From NCBI GenBank assembly GCA_949152475.1, contig OX424558.1, positions 29,956,651 to 30,020,650 on the forward strand: a stretch of 64,000 nt of DNA. The letters run 5' to 3'. Positions 39,801-61,110 of the stretch are shown here, piece after piece; positions within the stretch are counted from its first letter, which is position 1, and every line of letters starts with the position of its first letter. The DNA comes from Terebella lapidaria (taxonomy: Eukaryota > Annelida > Polychaeta > Terebellida > Terebellidae). The notes beneath the pieces were generated by a model. That model did no database searches, had not been told where the DNA came from, and worked only from the letters and a program-made list of their open reading frames with translations. The position numbers and the translations under genes are program-made.

Positions 39801-42800
39801 TATTGTGAGATATGTTGTGCTACGTGATATTGTCCTGGAACAGGGTCATTCACATCAACCAGCCATATTACGACATCAGCAGTTTGGGTATCTCAGTAAC
39901 TAAACAGTCATCCTGTTAATTCAACGCAGATTCAAAATTTGATAATGATATTGTGTATATGTGTACATTATCATATTGTGAAATGTGAATTGTGTATTCT
40001 GTATCTTTTTGGCATCAGGAACCTGACATCATATGCCGTTTGGTGTTTGAGTTCAAAATTATGTTCATGGTAAAATGTGTGAATTGATCATGGAATATAA
40101 CATTATTGACGACAGTGCTTAAGATTATGACAACGAATAATATACTATGAGGAAACCACAAATGAGTGTGTACTTGTTACGTCTCCAATGGCTGGTCAGC
40201 AACAATGTTTTTCGTGCTATGTCTGTAATACATTAAGATCCTGGCCTAATTTAGGTGGTGGGAATGGAATATTTGTCAATATGTTTTCCCGAGCAAAAAC
40301 GGTTTGGCAAGAAGGTTTCGAAAGGATGCCCATGTACAGTACTTCCATTTCCTTGTTTAAGTTTTGTGGACATCTATTTTTCTATCGTAGTGTCCACATT
40401 CGTTCTGCTTGCTGACATAAGCGACTGATTTCATCAGACTGGAAAATCGGGAATCCCCTTCCATGAATTGACCAGACTTGTCAGAAAGAACTGAAACTCT
40501 AAAATCGTGATAATGAAATATTCGGTTTCAAGAAACATAAACATTCACAAGTAAAATTTAATTAAAAAAGACAGAAGTCTGTCATCTCACTGAATGTACT
40601 TCAAATGGCCATAAAATATGGCCATTATGGAGGGTTCATGAGTTTCCCTGTCATTTTTGTTTTTTTTCTTGCCATTAGAAAATGATGTATAATGGTCTAA
40701 CCATTGGAACATCGTCATCTAGACACGAAGCATCATGTATTTCACACTATACATGAAGTATGTTCATATGTTTATGTCGCTTCCATCATCATTGTAATCT
40801 CCCATTACGTGTATATCATGTATATCATTTTACTGTGACCAGAAATACATAAGAGAGATGTATTTCTGCTGTGACCTAATAATAAGTCAATAAATCGAAT
40901 CAAATAAAATTCCTATATTATTGGGTATAGTAATCAAGAGTCCTATTCAATTCCTCTTCCGGTTCAACTTGGCGATTTTCTGTTAAACCGACACAGCGTG
41001 TGAATGACAATGAAGTGTTATCTCTGTTCTAAGTCAAAGCAATCCAATGAAGTATAAAACATATAAAACGGTAGGGAATAAGGCTCATTCTCTCAGTTTC
41101 CAAAGTTTATGCCTCCATTATCAAAGTTTATGCACCTCGTGCACAACATCATGCATACAAAATATGCTCCATGTATGGGCAATGGGTGCCACTCAAGGTC
41201 GCATATAGCATGTTGACTCGATTGTTGTGTGGGTGAAGTCGTGTGAAAATAATACCAGTCACACACTAGTTCCACTCAATAGGAATGTATGTATCAACAT
41301 TTTGCCCCCATGCAATACTACCAGAGTTTGATTGATTCCAATAACAAACCAAATCTACAACTTCTCATTCTGAATGAGATGCGATAGTATGAGATGAAAA
41401 ATAGTGAATATGGAAAATATCACGGAACTCGTGCATTTTCAACATCTAACTCCAAATTCATATAACCGTTAATCATCCGACAGTCACATGCGCTACACTG
41501 AACATTCATTATGACGTGATATACATAATTGATTGATACTTACATACAATAGATTGATACTTACATTTGCCTCGAAAGTCCTTCGTTTCTGATGATGACC
41601 TGTGTCTCGCCCATTATCTAATACATATTTGTTATATTGGGACAGTGCGCCAGTGTAGGTGTCATTACTGTGTTCGAAATTTGACGGCAACTATTACCGG
41701 TTGAATTAATATTTTTGGTGATCACTGGTTCTGTTATTTGAGAAGCCGTATCTGCTGATCCACACTCGCAGCACTTGGCCATATTGAACAATATTTATTA
41801 TCGAAGTTTGCTTCATTTCATCGACACCATATATGCAATTGCATCTTGGATGTTGAACATTTCCCTCAATTTCATACAATTATTGAACTTACACAACTTT
41901 GGACTGGCTGTATATAGATTGTAAGTGTTTCGAGAGGATAGTGCTAGCCAAGGAAATGAAAATACATTTTATGAGAATTAAGATCACAGTGTATGTTTAC
42001 AACCAATAAATGATCCAGAATTGAGACAACTGCAAATCCGACATCTAACAATGAAGTCTGTGCACCATCCTGAACAACGTACACTCATCGAATTTGAATG
42101 ATTACAAAATTTAAATGTGTGTTTATGTATGTAAGTATGTAATATTCTGCATGTTGTTTTATTTCTTCGTGTATGAAACTGCCCATGTGGCAAGAACAAT
42201 AAATCTTATTACGAGTACATATTACGTTCTAATCATTGCATAATGAAAATCTTGTCATTGCAGAATGAGTTGTGGGTTTCCATTTGTCATGTCCTTCCAT
42301 ATTGATTGAAGGTTTTAATTCGTCCTGCCTCAGCGCTGTCTGTCCGCTAATCTATCCTGTCCCGTTCCCGTAGATGCAATATTGATAAAGTAAAGGTCCT
42401 GTACGTCAGTTAGATGAAACATTTAGTGAAATAAAAGGGGAGAATGGAAACGTCCACTTTCTCCTGCAATTGGTCCATAATTGGTGTACAGTAAATGTAT
42501 TGTTCAAGGCAGCACTATCAATCTTTGTTACAACAAGAGTGAGGAGGTTTCGGGAATCCAGGTAATTTAGACCCATATTAATACTGCAAGAGCAGATAGT
42601 TGAGACAACGAAGGAGCCTGTAGGTGATTTTAAGTCACCGTATATCATATTGTGTTTGGCTATTTCACCTTCAAATTGAAAAAAAATAATAATTGGTTTC
42701 ATGTTGTAATTGCCTGATGTTAAAACGATTTCGCGCTCGAAATACGAGTACGAATACAATGTGGAAAGATAGGATAGCTGATCGACCTAGGAGACACAAA

Positions 42801-43871
42801 ATTCGATATTCTAAATGCCGATAGTCTTATCTCCATTAATATAATTTTACAACCCAGTGGTTCCTCCTACCATTTGGAATTGTATTTTGTTGGACATGTC
42901 ATAGAAAATGAACAATGGGTTATGCATTAGGAAATTGAAAGCTCATACGTAAATTACTTGCAAAACAGCTCATATTGCGAGATATGTCGCCCTGAAGTTA
43001 TATTTTCATGAAACAGGGTCGTTCACATCAGTCAGTCATATTTCGACATAAGCAGTTTGAGCATCTCAAAAGCTAAACACTAGTCATCCTGATAATTCAA
43101 TACAGATAAAAGATATGATGATGGAATGTGTATATCTGTATAATATATGATCATATATAATAGGTTGTATATTCTGCATCTTCTTGGAACCTGACATCAA
43201 ATCCGTTTGGCGTTTAGGTTCAACCTTTTGTTCATGTAAGTGGTCATGTGATATACAGATATTGACCGAGCTTAAGATCAATTCAACGAATCATATACTA
43301 TGAAGAAACCACAGCTGAACAAATGTGTACCTATTGTGGCCTTCGTTTTATGTTGGTAATACATTAAGATCCTGGCCAAAATTATCTGATGGGAAGGGAC
43401 TATTTTTCTATATGTTTTCTCCACCAAATTGTACCATACTCTCATTTCAAGTTATGTTGTTTAAGTTTTGTGGACATATATTTTTCTATCGTAGAGTCAA
43501 CAATCGTTCTGATTGCTATCATAAACAGCTGCTTTCCGAACTAAAAAGCTGGAAATCCCCTTCCATGAATTGATTGAACTCGACAGAAAGAACTCTAGAA
43601 TCGTGATAATGGAATATTCGCCTTCAAGCAGTATAAACATTCCCAATTATAATTCAATAAAAATAGACGTCCGTCCGTCACGTCTCTGAATGTATTTTCT
43701 GATGTTTGCCTTGGGGTTATTTTACCAGCACTAATATGTCAACTTCATATATTGGTCATATCATCATACATGGTATTACAAATTATAACGGGAAAATAAT
43801 CAGTAGCAATGTCCCCACTATCTGGCATTAAAGCTCATGTTGTGCATTTTATATTATATTTGTGATTTAAG

Positions 43872-43988
43872 GCAAATCCGATGGCAGCTCACCAATATAT
43901 CATACTAATTGAACAGCTCGAGAAAAGAAGTGTGACAGAAACCTCCTGGATTTCGGAAACAAACGCATTTGGATATGTTGTTCCATAA
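43872..43988 (+). other. Second copy of the exon-like segment
   Basis: An acceptor-like TTTAAG precedes 38 codons (ANPMAAHQYII, then TETSWISETNAFG) parallel to 34413-34540. It then reaches an in-frame TAA at 43986-43988, and no good donor follows. If the segment was ever an exon, this copy is dead. Confidence 0.3.
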
Positions 43989-45300
43989 GGGCATATCAAA
44001 GTAACATTTGACATTTAAAGGTCTGGTAGCATGGAACAACTACTCTACTCGTCAAACAATAGAGTGACAAACCAATCCCTAAATGTTATGCCACAATAGA
44101 ATCTTGTTGAAAGTACTACCAACAGGGAACCGTGAATATTACTGAATCACACTAGTCCACAATCATTTATATACTGTCTTTTAGCAGTATTACTTGATCT
44201 TTTACACCCAAGTTCGTCACCTTAGTTTCAGTGAAAAGGTAGATGGTTATATGTATGGTTCATATACCGGTAGTCGAATCTGTATGATTGTAGACTTTTT
44301 TCCGCTGTCGGTATTCTATTATCATGGGACTCATTGGAAATAAGCAGTTAAATGCTGCTATAATGTGCTATAAATTGGGTCATCGTCATCTATACATGGT
44401 ACATGTATATATTCATATGTTTGTATCACTTTTATCATCAACGTCATCTTCCATAGTGTGTATATTCTGTATATCATATAACTCAGTAACCTCATAATAA
44501 ATTAAATCAAATCATATTATTAGGAATCAGAATGCTGTTCAATTATTCCTCATCAAGATTAACCGCTTCGGTTTATCCGGTCCAGCGTGTTAATGACAAT
44601 GGGGGTATTATCTCTTTTCTAAGTCAAAGCAATTCAATGAAGTATAAAACATCTAATACGGTAGAAAGTAAGGCTCATACCCTCCGTAATCAGAGTTTAT
44701 GCCCCCATTATCAAAGGTCATGCACCTCGTGCACAGCATCATGCATACAAAATATGCTTCACGTAAGGGCAATGGTTGCCACTCGAGGTCGATGATAGCA
44801 TGTTGACTTGACTGTTACGAAGCAAAAACCGTGTAGAATACCAGTCAACACTAGTTCCACTAATAGGAATGTATATATCAAGATTTTGCAACCATGAAAT
44901 ACTACCAGAATTTTTAGGAAATACTGTAAATTTTACATCAAAAATATAACATATCAAAAATTTCTGAAGATACTCGGGTTCTCTGAGAACTAATTAGCAC
45001 ATTTGCCTTTACTGGTCAAAAAATTCATTTCGACCTGGGTTAGACTATAGAGTATTTTGCACTACATTATAATACCCCTATGAATTCTTTGGTGGATGAA
45101 TATCATATTTGAGTTGCCAGTGCCCATATCATATTTGAGTTGCCAGTGCCAGTTTTTGTGGAACATGACACACATCATTATATCATTCCTGTGGTCTTTC
45201 TCTATATTTATAGCCCATAGGTTCCTCTAATAACATGCAGTATACAGCAATAATGTCATAAAATAAATTGCTGGTCGGAGTTTCCACATAAGTCGATTGC

Positions 45301-46519
45301 ACATACATATACATGATTATGATACGAGTAGTATGTAAATTTCTATTGAATCTATTTTAAAATTGTTCAGGATGTCAGAGGGATATCACTGAAATGAAAT
45401 CAAATATGGTATCATGTGGACCAACTCACAATATTAACATTTACTAACCATGGTTTAGGCCAAAAGTTTTTCATGACTTACGGGGAAAATTAGGATAGGA
45501 AATTTAACACTGGGTTAGCCTGTAAGGTCCGTCCGTTAGCACATCCGTCTTTGTATTTGGATGGATATTTATCCATACGGTCGAGTTTGATACATTTCGT
45601 CACTTATGGAGTATAATTGTTGAGTCAATCCATGTGCCTATCAGACTTTTCCAGGAACTCTCTTCTCAGGGTGGAGATAATACACAATTGTTACTCAAAG
45701 AGTGTATCGGATTTGCATACTATATATGGATGGTGGCTTGATGGGTACCACAGCGTGCAATGAGTCTCAATCGTACTGGCAATCACACTCGTGACAGCCA
45801 TGCAAGTGTATTATGCACATGTCAATAAGACGCAGAAAGACGTAGGACATGCAAAATGTTCTGTTGTGTTGCTTCAGTGGAGCAAAAACCAAGTCTTGGT
45901 CGACTTTTCCAGTGTAGTTATTGAGTTACATTGTGATTTTTATTGCAGGAAATCACATAAATAAGATCATATCCTTACGTTGGTAATCCGAATGTAAAAT
46001 TCTACATAGTGTGTGTGTGTGAAACATACAATTTGAGACATTATATCTAGTCATAAAGAAGGATTTCATACTTTCGTGAAAAATATAGTCGAAAATGCAT
46101 TTTTATTCCATTCATACATACGTTTTGAATTAGTATATTTTATGCGAGGTTTAATCATTCATAAATATGAATAAAAACAGAACATATATCAATTTCAATC
46201 TATGTACATCAGAAACACTAGTAATAAGAAATCAGTTATCTATATTGTGACTAGAAATATGCATATCTATACATGATGATTACAACAATATTAATTGTGA
46301 AATAACTTGACGTACAATATTGATTATTATTTTTTTTTGTGTTGCTATCATTTTTATCTATTGTAAACGGTTATTTATTTATACAGACTAGGATATCAAA
46401 ATATAATCTGCATTAGAACGGTGTAAGCGAAAGGATGTATCCCTTTACAAAACAGTAATCAGGACAAATGTCACTAGAGTGAGCGCTTTAGAAAATTTTC
46501 AACAAACTGCTAGCTGGAT
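45301..46519. other. AT-rich intergenic stretch
   Basis: I see no gene, no repeat shared with the rest of the window and no structured element between the right end of the array and the foldback element. Confidence 0.5.
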
Positions 46520-47270
46520 TACGGAGCCGCTGAAAGGACATGGAAGAAATATTTTTTGACATACGATTATTGCGTTCCCTCGCAATAATATTGCGTTCCC
46601 TCGCAATATTATCGCGTTCCCTCGCATTCCGGATCGCGTTCCCTCGCGATCTTATTGCGTTCCCTCGCAATCCGGATCGCGTTCCCTCGCGATCTTATTG
46701 CGTTCCCTCGCAATCCGGATCGCGTTCCCTCGCGATTTTATTGCGTTCCCTCGCAATCCAGATCGCGTTCCCTCGCGATATTATCGCGTTCCCTCGCGAT
46801 ATTATCACGTTCCCTCGCATTCCGGATCGCGTTCCCTCGCGATCTTGTAGAATAACCTTCTCAGAAGTCATTGGCGTCAGCACAATGCGAGGGAACGCGA
46901 TCCAGAATGCGAGGGAACACAATAAGATCGCGAGGGAACGCGATAATATCGCGAGGGAACGCGATCTGGATTGCGAGGGAACGTGATCCGGATTGCGAGG
47001 GAACGCAATAAGATCGCGAGGGAACGCGATCCGGAATGCGAGGGAACGCGATAATATCGCGAGGGAACGCAATAAGATCGCGAGGGAACGCGATCCGGAT
47101 TGCGAGGGAACGCAATAAGATCGCGAGGGAACGCGATCCGGAATGCGAGGGAACGCGATAATATTGCGAGGGAACGCAATATTATTGCGAGGGAACGCGA
47201 TAATATTGCGAGGGAACACAATAACAATGTGCTAGAAATATTTCTTCCATGTCCTCTCAGAGGCTCCGTA
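46520..47270. mobile_element. Foldback element with tandem-repeat arms
   Basis: The outer inverted ends start TACGGAGCCGCTGA at 46520 and finish TCAGAGGCTCCGTA at 47270, extending ~35 bases inward through a GACATGGAAGAAATATTT tract. Inside, both arms are 21-22-bp tandem units built on GCGTTCCCTCGC (left arm) and its reverse complement (right arm), about 13 to 16 units per arm. The short loop near 46855-46885 contains GTCATTGGCGTCAGC. CTGGAT at 46514-46519 and 47271-47276 fits a 6-bp target duplication. Non-coding and non-autonomous. Confidence 0.88.
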
Positions 47271-47438
47271 CTGGATATATCCTCCACGTTTGTATTTCTG
47301 GCTGGTTAAAGCCCGGTTCACATGACCCAAAAAGTTGTTTATAGTTCCAAATATAAATGGTGTCGCTCGTGTAAACCGTTGTAAACTTGAGATGTTGTGC
47401 CAATACCGGTAAATATATAGGTAAATAAGCTAGGCTGC

Positions 47439-47529
47439 GCTCCAGTACCACTCTTTCACCAACTGGATGCCATTTTATCCGTCTAATATCTTTTTAATCC
47501 TAGTCGAAAATAGATATCCTACTTGGGCC
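47439..47529. mobile_element. Degenerate relative of the 125-bp hAT-type MITE
   Basis: Internal sequence (ATTTTATCCGTCTAATATCT, then TTTAATCCTA) matches the element at 24273-24397, and the right terminus TACTTGGGCC is intact. The left terminus is altered (GCTCCAGTACC). I cannot find a clear target duplication. Confidence 0.6.
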
Positions 47530-47750
47530 AGATCGATGTCTATCCCAGTTTTGATCTGCGTCATCGCCAATATAAATTCAATATCAATCATTGCCCAATA
47601 ATAAACAGGTATTTTATATACATGTAATCACATTCCATTATTGTCAGCACATCAAACCAGTATTTTTTTCATTTGTGTTAGACTCATTTACATACATCCA
47701 TATTACAATATATGCTTACAAACATTTACCACCAAATATTAAAATAAATA

Positions 47751-47756
47751 TTTATT
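47751..47756 (-). terminator. Candidate poly(A) signal for the distal ferlin end
   Basis: AATAAA on the minus strand, about 130 nt past the stop of terminal exon F. It is the most distal canonical hexamer near the gene. Confidence 0.45.
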
Positions 47757-47882
47757 ATAAAAATCATCTGTGAAACGTGATTTCGTTGAGTTGTGTGGAA
47801 TTGGATACAAATTAGTGTACGACTCTTTGGGTCGTCTAAACCAGGATTTAGATTCATCGTATCTATAATTTCTTTCCAGAGG

Positions 47883-57065
<9,183 letters not shown>

Positions 57066-57529
57066 CTATCGGGTAAGTGCATATGTATATGTATATGGAG
57101 TTGAACGATAATTACGATAAATATAACAATCTATACTGAATCTTACTAATGAAATTTTTCAGGGAGGACCTCCCAAAATATGTTTTTACGATGGTCGACA
57201 GAAGTAAACTCGTGGATATTCTACACGGGTTTTCAACCACAACCGATCAAAGGTCAGAGAAGCTGTGTTACTCAGTTATAAAAACACACTTCCGTCAATA
57301 TACCATTTATTTTCGCTTTTTGTTCGAGCTATATCTGACGTTGATATCTCTGTATAAACAGATTTACACATTGTCGGACAAAATCGACCTTGAACCTTTT
57401 CACTCAATGTCATCTGAGATCAGGGTCACACAAAATTCATCATAATTATCCCAAGTGCTCATCGTATCATGCTACGCTCTATCAATAAAAAAACTTTTTA
57501 TTTTCTGAAAAAAAATCGAGTTATAATAG
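57066..57529. other. No gene seen between ferlin and the duplicated unit
   Basis: AT-rich. A 98-codon plus-strand frame (57149-57445) has no recognisable motif and no counterpart in the second duplicated unit. I do not call it a gene. Confidence 0.45.
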
Positions 57530-58140
57530 AATCGAAATTAGTTGATACTGGAACGGATTTGGACAGCGACCAGAATCGTATAAAATGGACATTAGATGGA
57601 CTTTTAACCTGTCAAAACATCATTGTTGAACAACCATCAATCAAAATTATTGACACATATTGCACGTGTGCGTTATTATTGCATGTCTCCCTGGCTATTG
57701 TATAACGTACATAATCAACATAAAAGCAGATATTCACATGTTGTGTCTCCTGACTCTCACAATAAGTTATTACCTAAGATTGTGCATAGCGCGACGATTG
57801 TATATTCTACCAAGCACACTACCTAAAGGCATCGGAAACAACACTTGCATATTTGATAAACAAGTGACCTAGCGTGTGGCATACTTGAGCAAAATAAGAT
57901 TTGGCATCAAAGGCTGAATAGGTTGCCGGAGAAATGCATAGGGTCGGAATAATACTAGACTACGTTGCATCACAAAGGTCAATGGACTCAATACTATTAT
58001 AGTAGTTTAGGTTGGTTACCAGATAGGGTAAAGATCGAGCTCAATCTCACCAAACCACCTGACTTCCTATACTCACATGATACAAAGTTATATGTAAGCT
58101 CTGACGACAAACGTATTCTCTGTAACTCCTTATATCTATA

Positions 58141-58409
58141 TTCAAAATCACCAACTGAGCTACCATATATGATTCCTCTATGATGATTATATTTCCCAAA
58201 GCTCTCTATATTGATAATTTGCATATTTATTCAAAATCACCAACTGAGCTACCATATATGATTCCTCTATGATGATTATATTTCCCAAAGCTCTCTTTAT
58301 TGATAATTTGCATATATATTCAAAATCACCAACTGAGCCACCATATATGACTTCCTGTATGCTGATTATATTTCCCAAAGCTCTCTATATTAATAATTTG
58401 TATACAGGG
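58141..58409. repeat. Three tandem ~89-bp repeats
   Basis: Units begin TTCAAAATCACCAACTGAG at 58141, 58230 and 58319. Unit 2 of the big duplication has just one related copy (about 62010-62090), so the expansion came after the duplication. Confidence 0.85.
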
Positions 58410-58904
58410 AACAGTTTGCACTTTATGAATCAAATTATCATTTTCAAGGTTACTGAAAGATCCACTATATGACTATATGGCTTGCTACATGTTCATAATA
58501 CAATCCGCAGGTCAATTTGCGTATATTGGGACCTTTAAGGGGTGCATTCCAAACGTTTGGTGAGAATTACTTTTTACACACCAAAATGATCGATCCAATC
58601 TAATATCCATTAGCAAGAGTTCAAAGTATAATTTTGCCTGATAGATTTGGAGGCTAAGTGCAAAAAGGAAATACATCTCTGGAATTTTTGGCATCTTGGG
58701 TCTATCTATTACCCACATGAGATATTCACTATATAGATACACGAATGACATCAAATGTCATACTTGTGCAAAATGAGAATGAAATGTGTGAGCAGGTGTA
58801 AGAAAGGGCTGCTAAAAGACAAAATTAGGGATTCTTTATGAAAAAAATAGCCGCCATTTTGGAGAAAAACGACAAATCACTCGAAAAACTAATGAGTATA
58901 CTCT

Positions 58905-59380
58905 GATTTCTCTAACTCGTTTACACCGTTTTTGCCGATATTTTTGCGATGTTTAATGGTATCGTATTGTAACTTGGCATGCCTCACCTGGAGGTCCAAC
59001 GCCATTTTTCTGCAAACTGTCAGACTTCTGCTCATGGAATTGTGAGAGTTTGCAATCTACTGCAATGATAAATTTTCCCTGAAATCCTGTCGTTTGCATG
59101 TCAACAAATATTTTTTCCTTTGGCACGTGATGGGCGATTCTGTTCGGATAATTTGCATAAGGGCGATGGTTAGGATTCTGGACCGCCCACGCATCTAAAC
59201 TGATTCGAAATGACTCGCACATGCAGGCACCTTGACGACAACTGACAACCCGATCCCCCTATGATGACCAATTCGACCTTGTCCATTTGGATACCGTCAT
59301 CAGTGGTCGAGAACCAAACAATATGTCGGCGCCCATGGTTCGAACAAATCCTCGCTTAAATAAAACTTTTGTGTTTCAAA
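58905..59380. mobile_element. Repeat inserted upstream of the first secreted-protein gene
   Basis: This stretch has no counterpart in duplication unit 2, and its first ~200 bases are the inverted relative of the ferlin-intron repeat at 52700-52930. Boundaries are approximate. No coding motif or terminal repeat was found. Confidence 0.5.
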
Positions 59381-59482
59381 AGAAACAAAACACATTGCCA
59401 ATATGCTATAGGACCTGGACCGGTAACCTGAAAGCTGTATAGTGTCATTTCTGCATCAATAACCTGAGAAGCCGACTTTTCT

Positions 59483-59509
59483 TATATATATATATATATA
59501 TATATATAC
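59483..59509. repeat. TA microsatellite just upstream of the first secreted-protein gene
   Basis: A pure TA run 50-75 bases before the ATG at 59561. It could double as a TATA-like region, but duplication unit 2 lacks it, so it is more likely a simple repeat. Confidence 0.7.
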
Positions 59510-59560
59510 TACTCCAGTCTGCTTCACAGTTTTTTCAAGTATATGTGTGGAACAAAAAAC

Positions 59561-60380
59561 ATGTCTTGGTGTTGCATTATTTCCACTCCAACTGTTTGTG
59601 GCATGTTTGGTGTCATTACAATTTTACTAATGGGAGTACGCCGAATAGAGGCTTGTATATTCTATAAAACACACTTCATGAAGGTGCCGGAACAATATGC
59701 ACTATCAAACTTCACAGTAAATGATTTTGCCAAAGACTGTGAGATGCTGTGTTATATGAACTGGCTCGAGTGTCCAGCAGCAAATGTCATACCGATTAAC
59801 AATAGCTCGTACCAGTGTCAGTTTGTCAACCTGGTGGTAACTGATACCAGTGACAGAAACCTTCTGGAACCTAACCATGGGGGAAAGTATATCTCACATC
59901 TGGAGCCAAAACCTAGGTTAAAGACACTTAACCATGCAAGATTTGAGCAGCTGTGAGGCGTCATCCGTATACGGGCCTAACAATATATGCAATAAGGCTT
60001 TCGATGGCATTTTCGATACCTTGTTCTACAACACTTGGATATCTGGGAGTTATTCGCTGGGTACGGGCACGTGGATACGAGCTACTTTCATTCGCCTATT
60101 CAGATTCAATGAAGTGATATTTTATCGACTGTCCACCTACAGGAATGATTTGGCACATGACGTCATGGCCACGTTTGGTGACGAGAACACTCAGGCCTTC
60201 CAAATGCCTTGTTTTGATGTTGTTTACGGTCAACAGCAATCAGTACCGCCAGACAGTTTTGTGTTGTTCCCTGAGCTGACGGACACGGTACATTTTGATA
60301 TACTATCACGATGTACTGGTGGAGATGACAATGCGCATAATGGATTTCGAGAAATAATTTTGACTGTTTTCAACTCTTAA
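59561..60380 (+). pseudogene. Secreted PAN-like/discoidin-like protein gene, copy 1, frameshifted
   Basis: This is the tandem paralogue of the gene at 63019. The ATG at 59561 is chosen because it aligns with the start of the intact copy; an upstream in-frame ATG at 59543 is not conserved. It codes a hydrophobic leader (CGMFGVITILLMGV), a cysteine module (DCEMLCYMNWLECPAAN, then YQCQF) and, after a one-base insertion near 59928 (ACTTAACC against ACTAACC in copy 2), the discoidin-like half in the next frame to the stop at 60380. Everything after the shift is well kept, so the break is recent or a sequence error. If real, the product stops at about 59956 after the cysteine module alone. Confidence 0.75.
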
Positions 60381-60689
60381 CATTATTCTTGAAAATCGTG
60401 AATGTTTCGAATATTTACCAGCAAATGTATCACTTCTCTACGATACATCCCAAACGACTACTTTCGTACAAAAATGGAATCAAGGCACTCAACACAGGAA
60501 AAATGTCTTGAGCGCCATAGGAAAACGAACTCATTGCTCACGAGGAACTCCTCCACACAAAACGTCATGAACTGAATATAATATGTATAGTTACATGACT
60601 ACTCCGTCACCAAAATCAATAACATTCCAAAAAAACATTCTCCAATTCAATAGCCGAGGACCAAATAGAATGGATCAGCCAAGTCTTGC

Positions 60690-61110
60690 GAACTTCGTCC
60701 CTCTGCCTCAGACGTTATAAGTCATCGGATCAATACCCACTGAACACTGTGAATTTGATCTGGCCCAAACTTGGCTCGTCAAGGCAAAATTCCCGTGTCT
60801 TGCATCCTTATCGACACAAATGGTCATATTTTTCAGACTGGAAATGTGCCAGATGTTTTCAAATAGGCGAGTCTTGATCCAAATAATCTCAGAAATTACA
60901 GACTGGTATCCAACGTGTTCAACTGCACCAACACCTCAAAATAACTGCCACGTGACACACCAATCAACACATTGCTCGCGATGCAGTACGGATACTGCCC
61001 TGTTGCGTTTTCACAAAGATCTTCTTGATATGGATAGAAAACAGGTATAACAGGTGTACTGGACCAATGCTCTTGACACTGTTGAACATCAATTTCTGCT
61101 CTTTCCACCT
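60690..61110 (+). mobile_element. Degenerate non-LTR retrotransposon (CR1/L2-like LINE) reverse transcriptase fragment
   Basis: Around 60838 one frame reads GNVPDVFK, a stop, then ASLDPNNLRNYRLVSNVF, matching the PD.FK.A...L.NYRPVSN block of CR1/L2/jockey reverse transcriptases. Near 60980 another frame reads STDTALLRFHKDLLDMDRKQ, and then TVEHQF corresponds to the FDTVDH region. Frames shift and stops intervene, so it is dead. It sits between the two duplicated units. Confidence 0.7.

Larger units (their letters stand above)
30901..45300. repeat. Older, strongly diverged copies of the array unit
   Basis: Short anchors recur. One has the form CAGCGTGTGAGTGATAATGA (near 31430, 35040, 38630, 41000, 44585, and in the young units near 9410, 14260, 20420, 26075, 29990). 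Another reads CCACTGGTTCCTCTTACCAT or close to it (near 33400, 37500, 39685, 42855, 45220). A third is GCATCTTGAATATT (near 31775, 38970, 41845). The first anchor is spaced about 3.6 kb in 31430-38630 and again from 41000 to 44585. No conserved reading frame spans a unit. Apart from the sub-features listed separately I see no gene. Confidence 0.55.
57530..60390 (+). repeat. Tandem duplication unit 1 (secreted-protein gene and upstream region)
   Basis: Homology to 61430-63840 starts near GGACAGCGACCAGAATCGTA (compare GGACAGCCACCAGAAACTAT at about 61460) and runs through the gene. Unit 1 is longer because of an 89-bp tandem expansion (58141-58409) and an inserted repeat (58905-59380). Confidence 0.8.

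Noticed and set aside
40188-43573. Similar plus-strand frames at 40188 and 43325 (NTLRSWP and KFCGH blocks)
   Set aside because: The DNA is homologous between array units, but the related unit near 33900 breaks the frame with several indels; evidence for coding is too thin.
46540-47287. Several 60-174 codon frames on both strands rich in RSLAIL and AFPRD repeats
   Set aside because: They are translations of the 21-22-bp tandem repeats of the foldback element; period 21 keeps frames open by chance on both strands.
59543-59560. Upstream ATG for the first secreted-protein gene
   Set aside because: Replaced by ACG in the intact copy; the next ATG is conserved in both.
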